Below are positions 17,121 through 24,710 of a DNA stretch of 64,000 nucleotides, piece by piece. How positions within the stretch are numbered: position 1 is the first letter of the stretch; each line of letters begins with the position of its first letter. Below the pieces are notes generated by a model. It had not been told where the DNA came from, did no database searches, and saw nothing but the letters and a program-made list of their open reading frames with translations. Position numbers and translations under genes: made by a program. The DNA comes from Variovorax gracilis (GTDB taxonomy: Bacteria > Pseudomonadota > Gammaproteobacteria > Burkholderiales > Burkholderiaceae_C): contig NZ_JASZYF010000023.1 in assembly GCF_030317115.1 (NCBI RefSeq), positions 31,182 to 95,181 on the forward strand. Reading direction: 5' to 3'.

Positions 17121-18284
17121 ATGAGCAAACAGGAAGACGGCCCGCGGGCCCCGGTGCCGGCGCAGGAAGAAGTGGCCGCACGCCCACCGGAGGCTTGGAC
17201 GGCCGAACGGGCGCTGGAGCTCATGGGGCAGCAGTCGCCGGACATGGCCTTCGTGCTGCAGGATCGGCAGGGCGCCATCATCGGCTGGCGCGGCGCCGCT
17301 GCGGGGATGTTCGGCTACACGGAGGCGGAGGTCCTCGGGCGAACCATCGACTTCCTGTTCACGGAGGAAGACCGTGCGCTCGGCCTGCCGGAACTGGAGC
17401 GTTCGGTCGCTGTGTCGGCCGATCGTTCGGAAGACGATCGGTGGCACGTGCGCAAGGACGGCACGCGCATCTGGGTCTGCGGGAGCCTGCTTGCATTGCG
17501 CGAGCAGGGCCGCCATGTCGGCTACGCGAAGGTGATGTGCGACCGGACCAACCTGCGCGCGCAGATGGAAACCCTTGCGAATCGGCTGGAACACGCGAAC
17601 GATTCGCTTCAGAAGCGGGATGTCTTCTTCAGCCGTCTGACCCACGAGCTGAGGAACGCCCTCGCGCCGATCAGCCATGCGAGCCACCTGATCGAGCGCA
17701 AGAGCGCGCACGACGAAGTCGCCGCGCCGTTGGCCATCGTGCAGCGGCAGGTCGACCTGATGGTGCGGATGATGAACGACCTCGCGGAGGTCGTGCGCTC
17801 GGGCGTCGGCAAGCTCCAGCTGAAGAAGCAGACCTTCAACCTCGTGGACGACCTGGGCGCGATCGCCGCGGTGGTGCAGCCCGATGCGCTGCGCAAGGCA
17901 CAGACGCTGCGCGTGAACGTCCCCCAGGAGCCGATCCTGATCCTGGCCGACAAGGAACGTGTGCACCAGATCGTGTTCAATCTGCTGCACAACGCGGTCA
18001 AGTACACGCCCAAGGGTGGCCTGATCTGGCTGAACTGCAGCGTCGAGGTCGACGAGGCGGTGATCAAGGTGGAGGACACGGGCGTGGGCATCGCCCCCGC
18101 GCTGCTGCCCGAGATCTTCGATCTGTTCACGCAGGAGAATCCGCACCAGTCCGAGGGCGGGTTCGGCGTCGGGCTGTCGCTGGTGAAGGACCTCGTCGAT
18201 GCGCACCAGGGCTTCGTGCAGGTCCGCTCGGAGGGAAAGGACCGGGGCAGCGAGTTCACGATCAGGCTGCCCCTCGGGCTCTAG
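17121..18284 (+). CDS. PAS-domain sensor histidine kinase
   Basis: A 387-residue soluble kinase. PAS domain about 25-145 (DMAFVLQDRQGAIIGWRGAA, MFGYTEAEVLGRTIDFLF), a short coiled coil, then a HisKA box with His175 in SRLTHELRNALAPI. The ATPase has NLLHNAVKYTP, VEDTGVGIAP and FGVGLSLVKDLV. No receiver, no membrane segment. It is divergent from the second Ku gene and convergent with ligD, placing it inside the end-joining cluster; a partner is not adjacent. The stand-alone receiver at 14311 is a possible partner, by proximity only. Confidence 0.92.
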   Translation: MSKQEDGPRAPVPAQEEVAARPPEAWTAERALELMGQQSPDMAFVLQDRQGAIIGWRGAAAGMFGYTEAEVLGRTIDFLFTEEDRALGLPELERSVAVSADRSEDDRWHVRKDGTRIWVCGSLLALREQGRHVGYAKVMCDRTNLRAQMETLANRLEHANDSLQKRDVFFSRLTHELRNALAPISHASHLIERKSAHDEVAAPLAIVQRQVDLMVRMMNDLAEVVRSGVGKLQLKKQTFNLVDDLGAIAAVVQPDALRKAQTLRVNVPQEPILILADKERVHQIVFNLLHNAVKYTPKGGLIWLNCSVEVDEAVIKVEDTGVGIAPALLPEIFDLFTQENPHQSEGGFGVGLSLVKDLVDAHQGFVQVRSEGKDRGSEFTIRLPLGL

Positions 18285-18309
18285 CGCCACACCCCTCTGC
18301 TGCTGCCGC

Positions 18310-20910
18310 TCACGCCCGCGCCTTGCGAGGCGGTACATGGCCCAGAATCTTCATCGCCGCGGCCAGCGGCTGCTTCTTCTTCCAGAAGCCGGCCCAGGGA
18401 TCCTCGCGCTGGAAGGACAGATGCTCGCGCGCTGTCGCGATACTCCATTGGGCGCCGCTCCTGAGCGTCGACAGGTCCTCCCAGGCCACGGGCATCGACA
18501 CGCCCAGCCCCGGCCGGGCGCGCGCCGAGAACGCCGCCGCCGTCGTAGCGCCATGGCCGTTGCGCAGGAAATCGACGAACAGCTTGCCCACGCGGTTGGA
18601 GGGCCCGCTTTTCGCGACGAAGCGCGTCGGTATCGCCCGGGCCAGATGCTGCACGATCGCCTGCGAGAAGCCCTTGACGGTGTCGTAGTCGTAGCGCGGC
18701 GCGAGCGGCACGACGACGTGCAAGCCCTTGCCGCCGCTGGTCTTCAGCCAGGCGTCGAGACCAAGCTCGGACAGCAGCGCGCGCACCAGCACCGCGGCCT
18801 CCTGTACATGCTGCCAGGAGGTGCCCTCACCGGGGTCCAGGTCGAAGATCATCCGGTCGGGCTGATCGATGCTGCGGGCCGTCGAGTTCCAGGTGTGAAA
18901 CTCGATGACATTCATCTGCGCCGCACTGGCCAGGGCCTGTGCGGTGGCGACCTCCAGCAGCGCGCCATGGCCCGGCCACAGCGACGGGTCGAGCTCCTTG
19001 ATGCCGGGAATGCTGATCTTCTCGTCGTGCTTCTGGAAGAAGAGCTCGCCCTGGACCCCGGACGGGCCGCGCACGAGGGAGCAGGGCCGGCCTTTCAGGT
19101 GCGGGAGGATCCAGTCGGCGACGGACTCGTAGTAGCGCACCAAGTCGAGCTTGGTGAGGCCCGAACCCGGATCGATGACGCGGTCCGCGTTGCTCACCTT
19201 GATGCCGCCCACGGCCGTCTTGCCTGCGGTGCGCACCGGTCCGGACCCACCGATCGACCTGGCCGTCTCGCGCACGATCGCGCCGGCGGGCTTGTCGTCG
19301 CGCAGCGCCACGAAGGTGGCGTGCCGGATCTGGTGGTCCGGGGTCCACTCGCCGAAGGCCACCTCGGCGACGAGGCGCGGCTCGACCCAGCGCTCGCTGC
19401 CGGCCGCGCGACGCGACCAGCGCCCTGGCTTGGCCGCGCCCGCTGCGAACGGGGCTTTCGGAATCTCGATCCTTGCCAGCTTTCGCTTGAGCGCGGCTGC
19501 TTCTTCGGCACTCCAGCCGGTGCCCACGCTGCCCACCGACACCAGTTCACCACCGGGCGCGTGCACGCCCAGCAGCAGGCTGCCGATCTGGGGCGATCCG
19601 TCCGTGCGGTCCGTGTAGCCCGCGACCACGAACTCCTGGCGCTGCTGGCACTTGAGCTTGAGCCAGGTCTCGGTGCGTCGCGAGGCGTAGGGCGCGTCGG
19701 CGCGCTTGGCGATCACGCCCTCCAGGTTCATGCGGCAGGCCGAGCTCAGCACCGAGGCCGGATCGGCCTCGAAGGCGGCGCTGAAGCGCACGTGCTCCGT
19801 TCCTTTTTCGTCGAGCAGCGCCTGGAGGAGTTGCCGGCGCGACACGAGCGCGACGTCGCGCAGGTCGTGACCTTCGAAGTAGGGCACATCGAACAGGAAG
19901 TAGACGATCTGGTCGCTGCCCGTCTTGCCATCGAACGCCTTCTGCAGCGCATTGAAGCTGGGCAGGCCCTGCGCGTCGAGCACCACGATCTCGCCGTCGA
20001 GCCATGCCGAGCCCACGCCGAGCTGTTCGAGCTCGCGCACGAGCGCCGGCATCTTGGCGGACCAGTCGTGGCCGCCGCGCGTGATCAGGCTGGCCTTGCC
20101 GTTCCGGATCCGGGTCATGATGCGGTAGCCGTCGAACTTGATCTCGAACAGCCATTGCCCCGCGGCCGGCACGCCCGTGGCGAGGGTCGCGAGCTGAGGC
20201 GCGAGCCTGGCGGGAAGGGGGGCCGCGACCGCACCGGGAACGCCGTCTCGCGGCGGGGCCCCGTTGCGCCCGGCGGTCGCCTTGGAAGACCCCGTGGTGG
20301 AGGAGCGCCCGCTGCGCGCCCCGGCTGCGGCGGGCTGGTTCAGGGGTTTCGCGATCACGCTGTCGGGCAGCGCGCTCACGACGTCGTACTCGGCCTTCGG
20401 TCGCGCGAACTCGTCGCGCTTCTTGAACAGGATCCACGGCTCCTGCTTCTCGCCGCCCTTGGCGATCTTCACCAGCTCCCACAGGCCGGCCATCTTCTGC
20501 CCCTGCAGACGGAACACGAGCTTGCCCTTGGCGAGGCCCTCGTGCGGGTCGCCCACGGGCTCCCAGGTGCCGTGGTCCCAGACGATGACCGTGCCCGCTC
20601 CATACTGCTTGGGCGGAATGGTGCCTTCGAAGGCGCCGTACGACAGCGGGTGGTCCTCGACATGGATGGCCATGCGCTTGTCGCTCGGGTCGTAGCTCGG
20701 GCCCTTCGGCACCGCCCATGAGACCAGGACGCCGTCGAGTTCCAGGCGGAAGTCGTAGTGCAGGCGGCTCGCGGCGTGCTTCTGGATGACGAAGGCCAGC
20801 GCCTTCGAGGTGGCGGACTGCCGCTGCCCGCGAGGCTCGGCCGTGACCGAGAAGTCGCGCTTGGACCAGTACCGTTCGAGCGGATCAGCAGGGGTGTCGC
20901 GTGCGGGCAT
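18310..20910 (-). CDS. ligD: DNA ligase D (phosphoesterase-ligase-polymerase)
   Basis: An 866-residue multifunctional end-joining ligase. Order: 3'-phosphoesterase (about 20-190: LHYDFRLELDG, IHVEDHPLSYGAFEG), ATP-dependent ligase (about 225-540; catalytic Lys near 257 in EIKFDGYR, then LDGEIV and WLKLKC), and primase-polymerase (about 575-850; metal motif DLDPGEG, SGGKGLH). This is the same order as Pseudomonas LigD and differs from mycobacteria. Together with Ku it fills or trims and seals double-strand breaks in non-replicating cells. Full-length with no lesion. An alpha/beta hydrolase gene lies upstream on the same strand, 113 bases away. Confidence 0.97.
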   Translation of the reverse strand: MPARDTPADPLERYWSKRDFSVTAEPRGQRQSATSKALAFVIQKHAASRLHYDFRLELDGVLVSWAVPKGPSYDPSDKRMAIHVEDHPLSYGAFEGTIPPKQYGAGTVIVWDHGTWEPVGDPHEGLAKGKLVFRLQGQKMAGLWELVKIAKGGEKQEPWILFKKRDEFARPKAEYDVVSALPDSVIAKPLNQPAAAGARSGRSSTTGSSKATAGRNGAPPRDGVPGAVAAPLPARLAPQLATLATGVPAAGQWLFEIKFDGYRIMTRIRNGKASLITRGGHDWSAKMPALVRELEQLGVGSAWLDGEIVVLDAQGLPSFNALQKAFDGKTGSDQIVYFLFDVPYFEGHDLRDVALVSRRQLLQALLDEKGTEHVRFSAAFEADPASVLSSACRMNLEGVIAKRADAPYASRRTETWLKLKCQQRQEFVVAGYTDRTDGSPQIGSLLLGVHAPGGELVSVGSVGTGWSAEEAAALKRKLARIEIPKAPFAAGAAKPGRWSRRAAGSERWVEPRLVAEVAFGEWTPDHQIRHATFVALRDDKPAGAIVRETARSIGGSGPVRTAGKTAVGGIKVSNADRVIDPGSGLTKLDLVRYYESVADWILPHLKGRPCSLVRGPSGVQGELFFQKHDEKISIPGIKELDPSLWPGHGALLEVATAQALASAAQMNVIEFHTWNSTARSIDQPDRMIFDLDPGEGTSWQHVQEAAVLVRALLSELGLDAWLKTSGGKGLHVVVPLAPRYDYDTVKGFSQAIVQHLARAIPTRFVAKSGPSNRVGKLFVDFLRNGHGATTAAAFSARARPGLGVSMPVAWEDLSTLRSGAQWSIATAREHLSFQREDPWAGFWKKKQPLAAAMKILGHVPPRKARA

Positions 20911-21023
20911 GGGTGCAATCTACGGGGCGAATGGGCGGCTGTCGAGCCGCCTGGGCGCGCCAGCATGTCGGACGGCGCAGCGCGCGCCGGGACGCGAGGC
21001 GCCGCGGGCACCCCATCGCGCGC

Positions 21024-21803
21024 TCAGCGCGCAGGTGCTGCTGCGGGCCGCTCATGGGTGTCTGGCGTGCGCGCGCCGAGAATCATCTCGGTGAGCCAGC
21101 CGGACAGCAGCGCGTCGTAGGTGCGCTGGCTTCGCTCGTCGCTGAGCCCGTGATCCGCGCCCGCGATCATGCGATGGGTGATCGACCTCGCGGCCTGAAA
21201 GGCGCGGACGTAGCTCGCGATGCCTTCGCGCGGAACCAGTCGGTCGCAGTCCGAACCGACGACGAGCACATCGCCCCGGAACGCCAGGCAGGCCGCCAGT
21301 GCGCGGTCCGACTCGGGCGGCTGCACCTTCTCCCGGTAGGCACGGATCGCGGCGCGGTCGAGTTGCTGCTTCGGCACGTTCCATCCATCGTCCGGATAGG
21401 GCGCCGGCACCCGCAGCGCCAGCCATCGCACCTCGCGCTCCGCGCTCGCGATGGCGGCCAAATAACCGCCGTAGCTCGTGCCGATCAGCGCCATGGCCGC
21501 GGGATCGACCGACGCCTGGCCGGCGAGCAGATCGAAGGCTGCCAGCACGTCGCGCAGGTTGTCCGCGCGCGAGACCGTGGCCTTGAGGTCCCCGCGTCGC
21601 CCGTGCCCCCGCAGATCGAAGGTCATGCAGACGCAGCCGAGGGCCGCGAGGTCTTCCGCACGGATCTGGTAATGGGCCTGGTCACTGTCCCAGCCGTGAA
21701 CGATCAGGACACCGGGCAATGACGTCGGCGCCGCGACGATCGTGCCCTGGACCGCTTCGGTGCCGTCCACCGGAATGCGAACCTGCATCGTCGTGGGAGT
21801 CAC
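21024..21803 (-). CDS. Alpha/beta hydrolase (dienelactone hydrolase-like)
   Basis: A 259-residue serine hydrolase. Oxyanion region LIVHGWDSD, FDLRGHGRR, nucleophile in IGTSYGGYL, Asp in VGSDCDRLVP, His in GADHGLSD. It resembles BAAT/DLH-type peptidase-esterases; the substrate is unknown. The start may be MTPTTMQVRI or the internal Met six residues on. It sits between ligD and the holin-family operon, all on the minus strand; the 113-base gap to ligD makes a shared transcript possible. Confidence 0.87.
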   Translation of the reverse strand: MTPTTMQVRIPVDGTEAVQGTIVAAPTSLPGVLIVHGWDSDQAHYQIRAEDLAALGCVCMTFDLRGHGRRGDLKATVSRADNLRDVLAAFDLLAGQASVDPAAMALIGTSYGGYLAAIASAEREVRWLALRVPAPYPDDGWNVPKQQLDRAAIRAYREKVQPPESDRALAACLAFRGDVLVVGSDCDRLVPREGIASYVRAFQAARSITHRMIAGADHGLSDERSQRTYDALLSGWLTEMILGARTPDTHERPAAAPAR

Positions 21804-21839
21804 TCGTATCGCCGGTTGAATGCGCCGCGCCGTCGCCGA

Positions 21840-22223
21840 CTAGCGTCGCGGGGCGGGCGCAGCCGAGGCGGGCGCGGCAGCGCCCTGGCCCGTCGTGCCT
21901 CGCGGCGAGGACGGCGCGTCCTGCAGGTTCTTCCGGGGCAAGCCGCCGGCGAGCCCACCGCCCGGCGGTTCGGAGCGTTGCGTGCGTGCTTCCGTGGGGC
22001 CGTGCCGCGAGTCGAGTCGAGGGGAGGCGCTGTGGCTGTCGGATCGGCCGCCCAGGGGTGGGTTTCCCGCTCGCGCCCTCGACCGCCGGGCCCGTGGTGC
22101 CCTGGGGGTTGCCCGTCGGTTGCCCGTCGGTTGCGCGCCCGCGGCGGTGGCCAGTCCGGCCAAGGCGGCGAGGAGCGATACGCCCACCCGCTCATGCCAT
22201 CGACCACGAATTCCAGACTGCAT
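21840..22223 (-). CDS. Secreted basic hypothetical protein
   Basis: A 127-residue protein with a signal peptide (WHERVGVSLLAALAGLATAAGA, cleaved near residue 30). The mature part is extremely Arg/Pro/Gly/Ser-rich and likely disordered. The start is supported by GGGGAG seven bases upstream. A much longer frame reaches 22547 but overlaps the neighbouring gene and lacks a signal. It is the third gene of a minus-strand unit, 17 bases after the membrane protein gene at 22241. Role unknown; possibly a cell-surface or DNA-binding polycation. Confidence 0.6.
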   Translation of the reverse strand: MQSGIRGRWHERVGVSLLAALAGLATAAGAQPTGNRRATPRAPRARRSRARAGNPPLGGRSDSHSASPRLDSRHGPTEARTQRSEPPGGGLAGGLPRKNLQDAPSSPRGTTGQGAAAPASAAPAPRR

Positions 22224-22240
22224 CAAAACTCCCCGTCGAT

Positions 22241-22726
22241 TCACGGATGCCAGCCGACACGGGCGGCCGTGCCGGCCGACGCGTCGTCGAGGAGCCGGTC
22301 CGCGCTGCGCTCCGCGGCATGACCGGCGGAGCGCAACGCCGTGTAGAGTGCTCCCGACAGGTCCGACGCACGGAACAGCAGCGCGATCAGGGCCCCGACC
22401 GACAGCAATCGCCAGGGCTTGAGAAGCACGAGCAGGCTGCCCGCGGATGCGCTGTAGGCCACGAGCTTGGCGGGATGTCGATGCGCGTAGCGGGCGAGTC
22501 CGGGCTTCACCAGCTCCAGCGCGGTGCTGGCGGGGTGCCGGCGCCACCAGCGGGCCAGGAAGCCCAACCTGCCGTCGGCGGTCCAGCCCTGAGGCGGCGC
22601 AAGCGCTTGCACGTCGGTGATCCCGACGGTGCCGTCGACTTGCTGATAACCCATCGCGGCGAGCAGTTCCGCCCGGGACAGCGCCAGCTTGTCCTTGGGC
22701 GTGAGGGCTTTGAACGAATCATTCAT
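22241..22726 (-). CDS. Hypothetical membrane-associated protein
   Basis: A 161-residue protein: a soluble N-terminal half (LTPKDKLALSRAELLAAMGYQQ, then WWRRHPASTALELVKPGLARYA) and one hydrophobic segment (LLSVGALIALLF and preceding AYSASAGSLLVLLKP). Overlaps the end of the upstream holin-family gene by eight bases, so translation is coupled. The pairing of a holin-family protein with such a partner is frequent in betaproteobacteria; function unknown. Confidence 0.72.
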   Translation of the reverse strand: MNDSFKALTPKDKLALSRAELLAAMGYQQVDGTVGITDVQALAPPQGWTADGRLGFLARWWRRHPASTALELVKPGLARYAHRHPAKLVAYSASAGSLLVLLKPWRLLSVGALIALLFRASDLSGALYTALRSAGHAAERSADRLLDDASAGTAARVGWHP

Positions 22727-23099
22727 TCTTCAATTCCTTTGCGAGTCGCAGAAGGTGGAGGTCGCGCTCGACTTCATCGCGCACGTCCTGGATGTCCCGC
22801 TGGACCGCGGAACGCGTCGCCACCACCGCGCCGACGATGACGCCGAGCCACCCCACGGCGGGCACGGCCACCAGGACCCAGTGAAAGGTCCCATGAAGGA
22901 CACCCAGCATGACGGCGACCCCTGTCAAGCCCAGCGCCAGCAGGAGGGCGACGGCCGCCGCGACGCCCGCGGCGGCCTGGACCAGGAGGCCCTTTCCGGC
23001 GTCTGCGGCTTCGCACTTGAGCAGCTCGCCGTAGTTGGCCAAATGGTGAAGCACGAGGTCCGGCCGCTTCAGTGCGGCCTTGAAGAGAGGGTGGATCAT
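22719..23099 (-). CDS. Phage holin family protein
   Basis: A 126-residue membrane protein of the phage holin superfamily (chromosomal type). Two transmembrane helices (VAAAVALLLALGLTGVAVML and WVLVAVPAVGWLGVIVGAVVA), preceded by an amphipathic helix and followed by a charged coiled tail (DIQDVRDEVERDLHLLRLAKEL). No phage genes are near, so it is a resident stress/envelope protein rather than lysis gene. The Met at 23099 was chosen; a longer frame lacks sense. First gene of a three-gene unit. A CCTACACGG element lies 148 bases upstream (23247-23252). Confidence 0.8.
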   Translation of the reverse strand: MIHPLFKAALKRPDLVLHHLANYGELLKCEAADAGKGLLVQAAAGVAAAVALLLALGLTGVAVMLGVLHGTFHWVLVAVPAVGWLGVIVGAVVATRSAVQRDIQDVRDEVERDLHLLRLAKELKNE

Positions 23100-23411
23100 C
23101 CGGCGTCTCCCGAGCGAGCGTGGCAATGGACCAGCGGCCCCTCCCCGGCTGCGCAACGTTGAAGCTGCCTGGCCGCGGGAGAGGTGCACGCCCGAGTGAT
23201 ACCGCTGGCAACCCACGTCGGGGTGTCATCCGGTCCGCCCACACCGTGTAGGCCATACCGACTGGCTTCGATCTCCACAGGCTTTGCTCCCACTCGGACC
23301 GACGAAGGCAGGGGCTGGCAGGCCCGTGGCAGGGTGCGACCGAGCGGCTCGCAGGCCCGTGCGCATGCGACGCCTTTTCTGGCGCGCACAGCAGCCGATG
23401 CGCTTTCGAGG
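23100..23411. other. Intergenic stretch with CCTACA element
   Basis: 312 bases with no supported gene. The minus-strand CCTACACGG at 23247-23252 points toward the holin-family operon. Confidence 0.35.
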
Positions 23412-24098
23412 TCAGGGCGCTTCGCGTGCGCAGAAGAGGGTCGCCGCCCGGGCGACCGGATCGCCGCAGAAGGCGGCCACGTAGCCGGCCGCACTCGGGT
23501 CCAGGTAGCGCATCCCGGTCGCCCGGTTCAGGAGCGCCTGGAACGAGAAGTCGGCGACGGCCACCCGCTCCATCAAGTCGGAACGGTCGAAGTCCAGCGC
23601 CAGCATCGCAATCGGCACCTTCCCGGGCCCGAAGGCGGTCACCGGCGGCGCCTTGGCGATGAAGCGGATCGTCTGTGGGTGGAGATCGGGGAAATGCTCC
23701 TTGAGGCCGCGCGACACTGCCAGCGCATCCTGCGACAGGTCGGTCACCACGCTCGCCGGGTACATCGGCGCGGACTGGACCAGTGTGATCTCCAGTGCAC
23801 CGTCGCCTGGCGCCTTGACGAACACGGAACGGATGCGCGGGTGCAGATCGGCGATCGTCAGAGGCGACACCCTGATCAACGGCCGCGGCAGCTTCTCGCC
23901 ATCCTTGGTCCCGCGGAATGCAAAGGCGCAGGCGAGCAGGATCCCCACCATCGCGGCCAGGAGCAGCAGTTCGGAGCGCGCCTTGGCCCTGGGGCTCGCA
24001 GCCTTGATCGGCAACTCCAGCGGCGGCCGAGAACTGACCCGCTCGCCGGGCCGAGGCCCCTGTTCGTCGTCGACATCCGGTCGCGGATCGAGCCTCAT
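23412..24098 (-). CDS. Hypothetical single-pass membrane protein
   Basis: A 228-residue protein with an N-terminal cytosolic Pro/Arg region, one transmembrane helix (ELLLLAAMVGILLACAFAF, about 47-65), and a periplasmic domain of about 160 residues. That domain has a strand-rich beginning (PLIRVSPLTIADLHPRI) and a Cys pair near the end (AFCGDP, LFCARE) that could form a disulphide. The start at 24098 (MRLDPRPDVDDE) was preferred; the longer frame starting 24209 is possible. No family recognised. Confidence 0.65.
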   Translation of the reverse strand: MRLDPRPDVDDEQGPRPGERVSSRPPLELPIKAASPRAKARSELLLLAAMVGILLACAFAFRGTKDGEKLPRPLIRVSPLTIADLHPRIRSVFVKAPGDGALEITLVQSAPMYPASVVTDLSQDALAVSRGLKEHFPDLHPQTIRFIAKAPPVTAFGPGKVPIAMLALDFDRSDLMERVAVADFSFQALLNRATGMRYLDPSAAGYVAAFCGDPVARAATLFCAREAP

Positions 24099-24484
24099 CG
24101 TGGTCCTCGCCCGTGCGCTGGGTGGAGGATCCGCAGCACCCACCGATGCCAGGCACGGCCCAGGGCCGGCGTCGAAGGCGCGCGTCTTCGTCTTCGCATG
24201 TCCTGCCACCGTGCGCTCTGGCGCCCAGCGGGCGCGCCGTCGCCCAGGGCCACGGGCAGAAGCTCGGCGCGCGCGCGGTCAGCGTCGAGAGGCAGGCCAC
24301 GTGGGTCGCCCCGCGGTCGAGGGCGTCGCCATGCCGGGCGTGCCGCGGGGCCGGGCCGCGCGATGCCGATTCCCGATCGCCGCCGCCTCGGTGCGAACGG
24401 GAGCGGATGGGTTGAACCTGACACTGCCGACACCGCATCTCCTTGAACAGGATTCGGAGCGTCGTCCCCTTTGAGGGTGGGCGC

Positions 24485-24490
24485 TGTAGG
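24485..24490 (-). promoter_or_regulatory. TTTCCTACA element facing 23412-24098 gene
   Basis: Minus-strand TTTCCTACAG, 387 bases before the ATG at 24098. Mirrors the site before katE. Inferred promoter element. Confidence 0.25.
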
Positions 24491-24608
24491 AAAGCGCCGC
24501 CACTGACGATGCCGCCTTGCAATGCCTCGCGTGGGCGACGTTGGCGAGATCGTCGCGGCGTTCGAACGGTCGCTGCTGCGGTCGGGCGTCGAGAAGACGC
24601 AAACATTT

Positions 24609-24614
24609 CCTACA
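24609..24614 (+). promoter_or_regulatory. TTTCCTACA element upstream of katE
   Basis: Plus-strand TTTCCTACAAGG, 97 bases before the katE start. No good -35 is visible, as is common for RpoS-type promoters. Inferred. Confidence 0.32.
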
Positions 24615-24710
24615 AGGCGTGCCGGAAGCCGGGCCTAGGTTGACGAAGGACCTTCCACCGTCCAAATCCTCTTTCGTTCTCCACACTCCGTCACCACGAG
24701 GCAACTCCCC

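Larger units (their letters stand above)
24099..24710. other. Divergent intergenic region upstream of katE
   Basis: 612 bases with no gene I can support. It contains two CCTACA elements preceded by TTT, one facing left (24485-24490) and one facing right (24609-24614). The right-facing site is 97 bases before the katE ATG. Confidence 0.4.

Noticed and set aside
18199..20721. 840-codon plus-strand frame opposite ligD
   Set aside because: Antisense shadow of ligD, which has all catalytic motifs.
22719..23099. Prophage remnant suggested by a holin-type protein
   Set aside because: No integrase, attachment site, lysin or structural genes; the chromosomal holin-like family is common in non-phage contexts.
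22774..24606. 610-codon minus-strand frame spanning several genes
   Set aside because: Crosses three better supported genes in other frames and has random composition.
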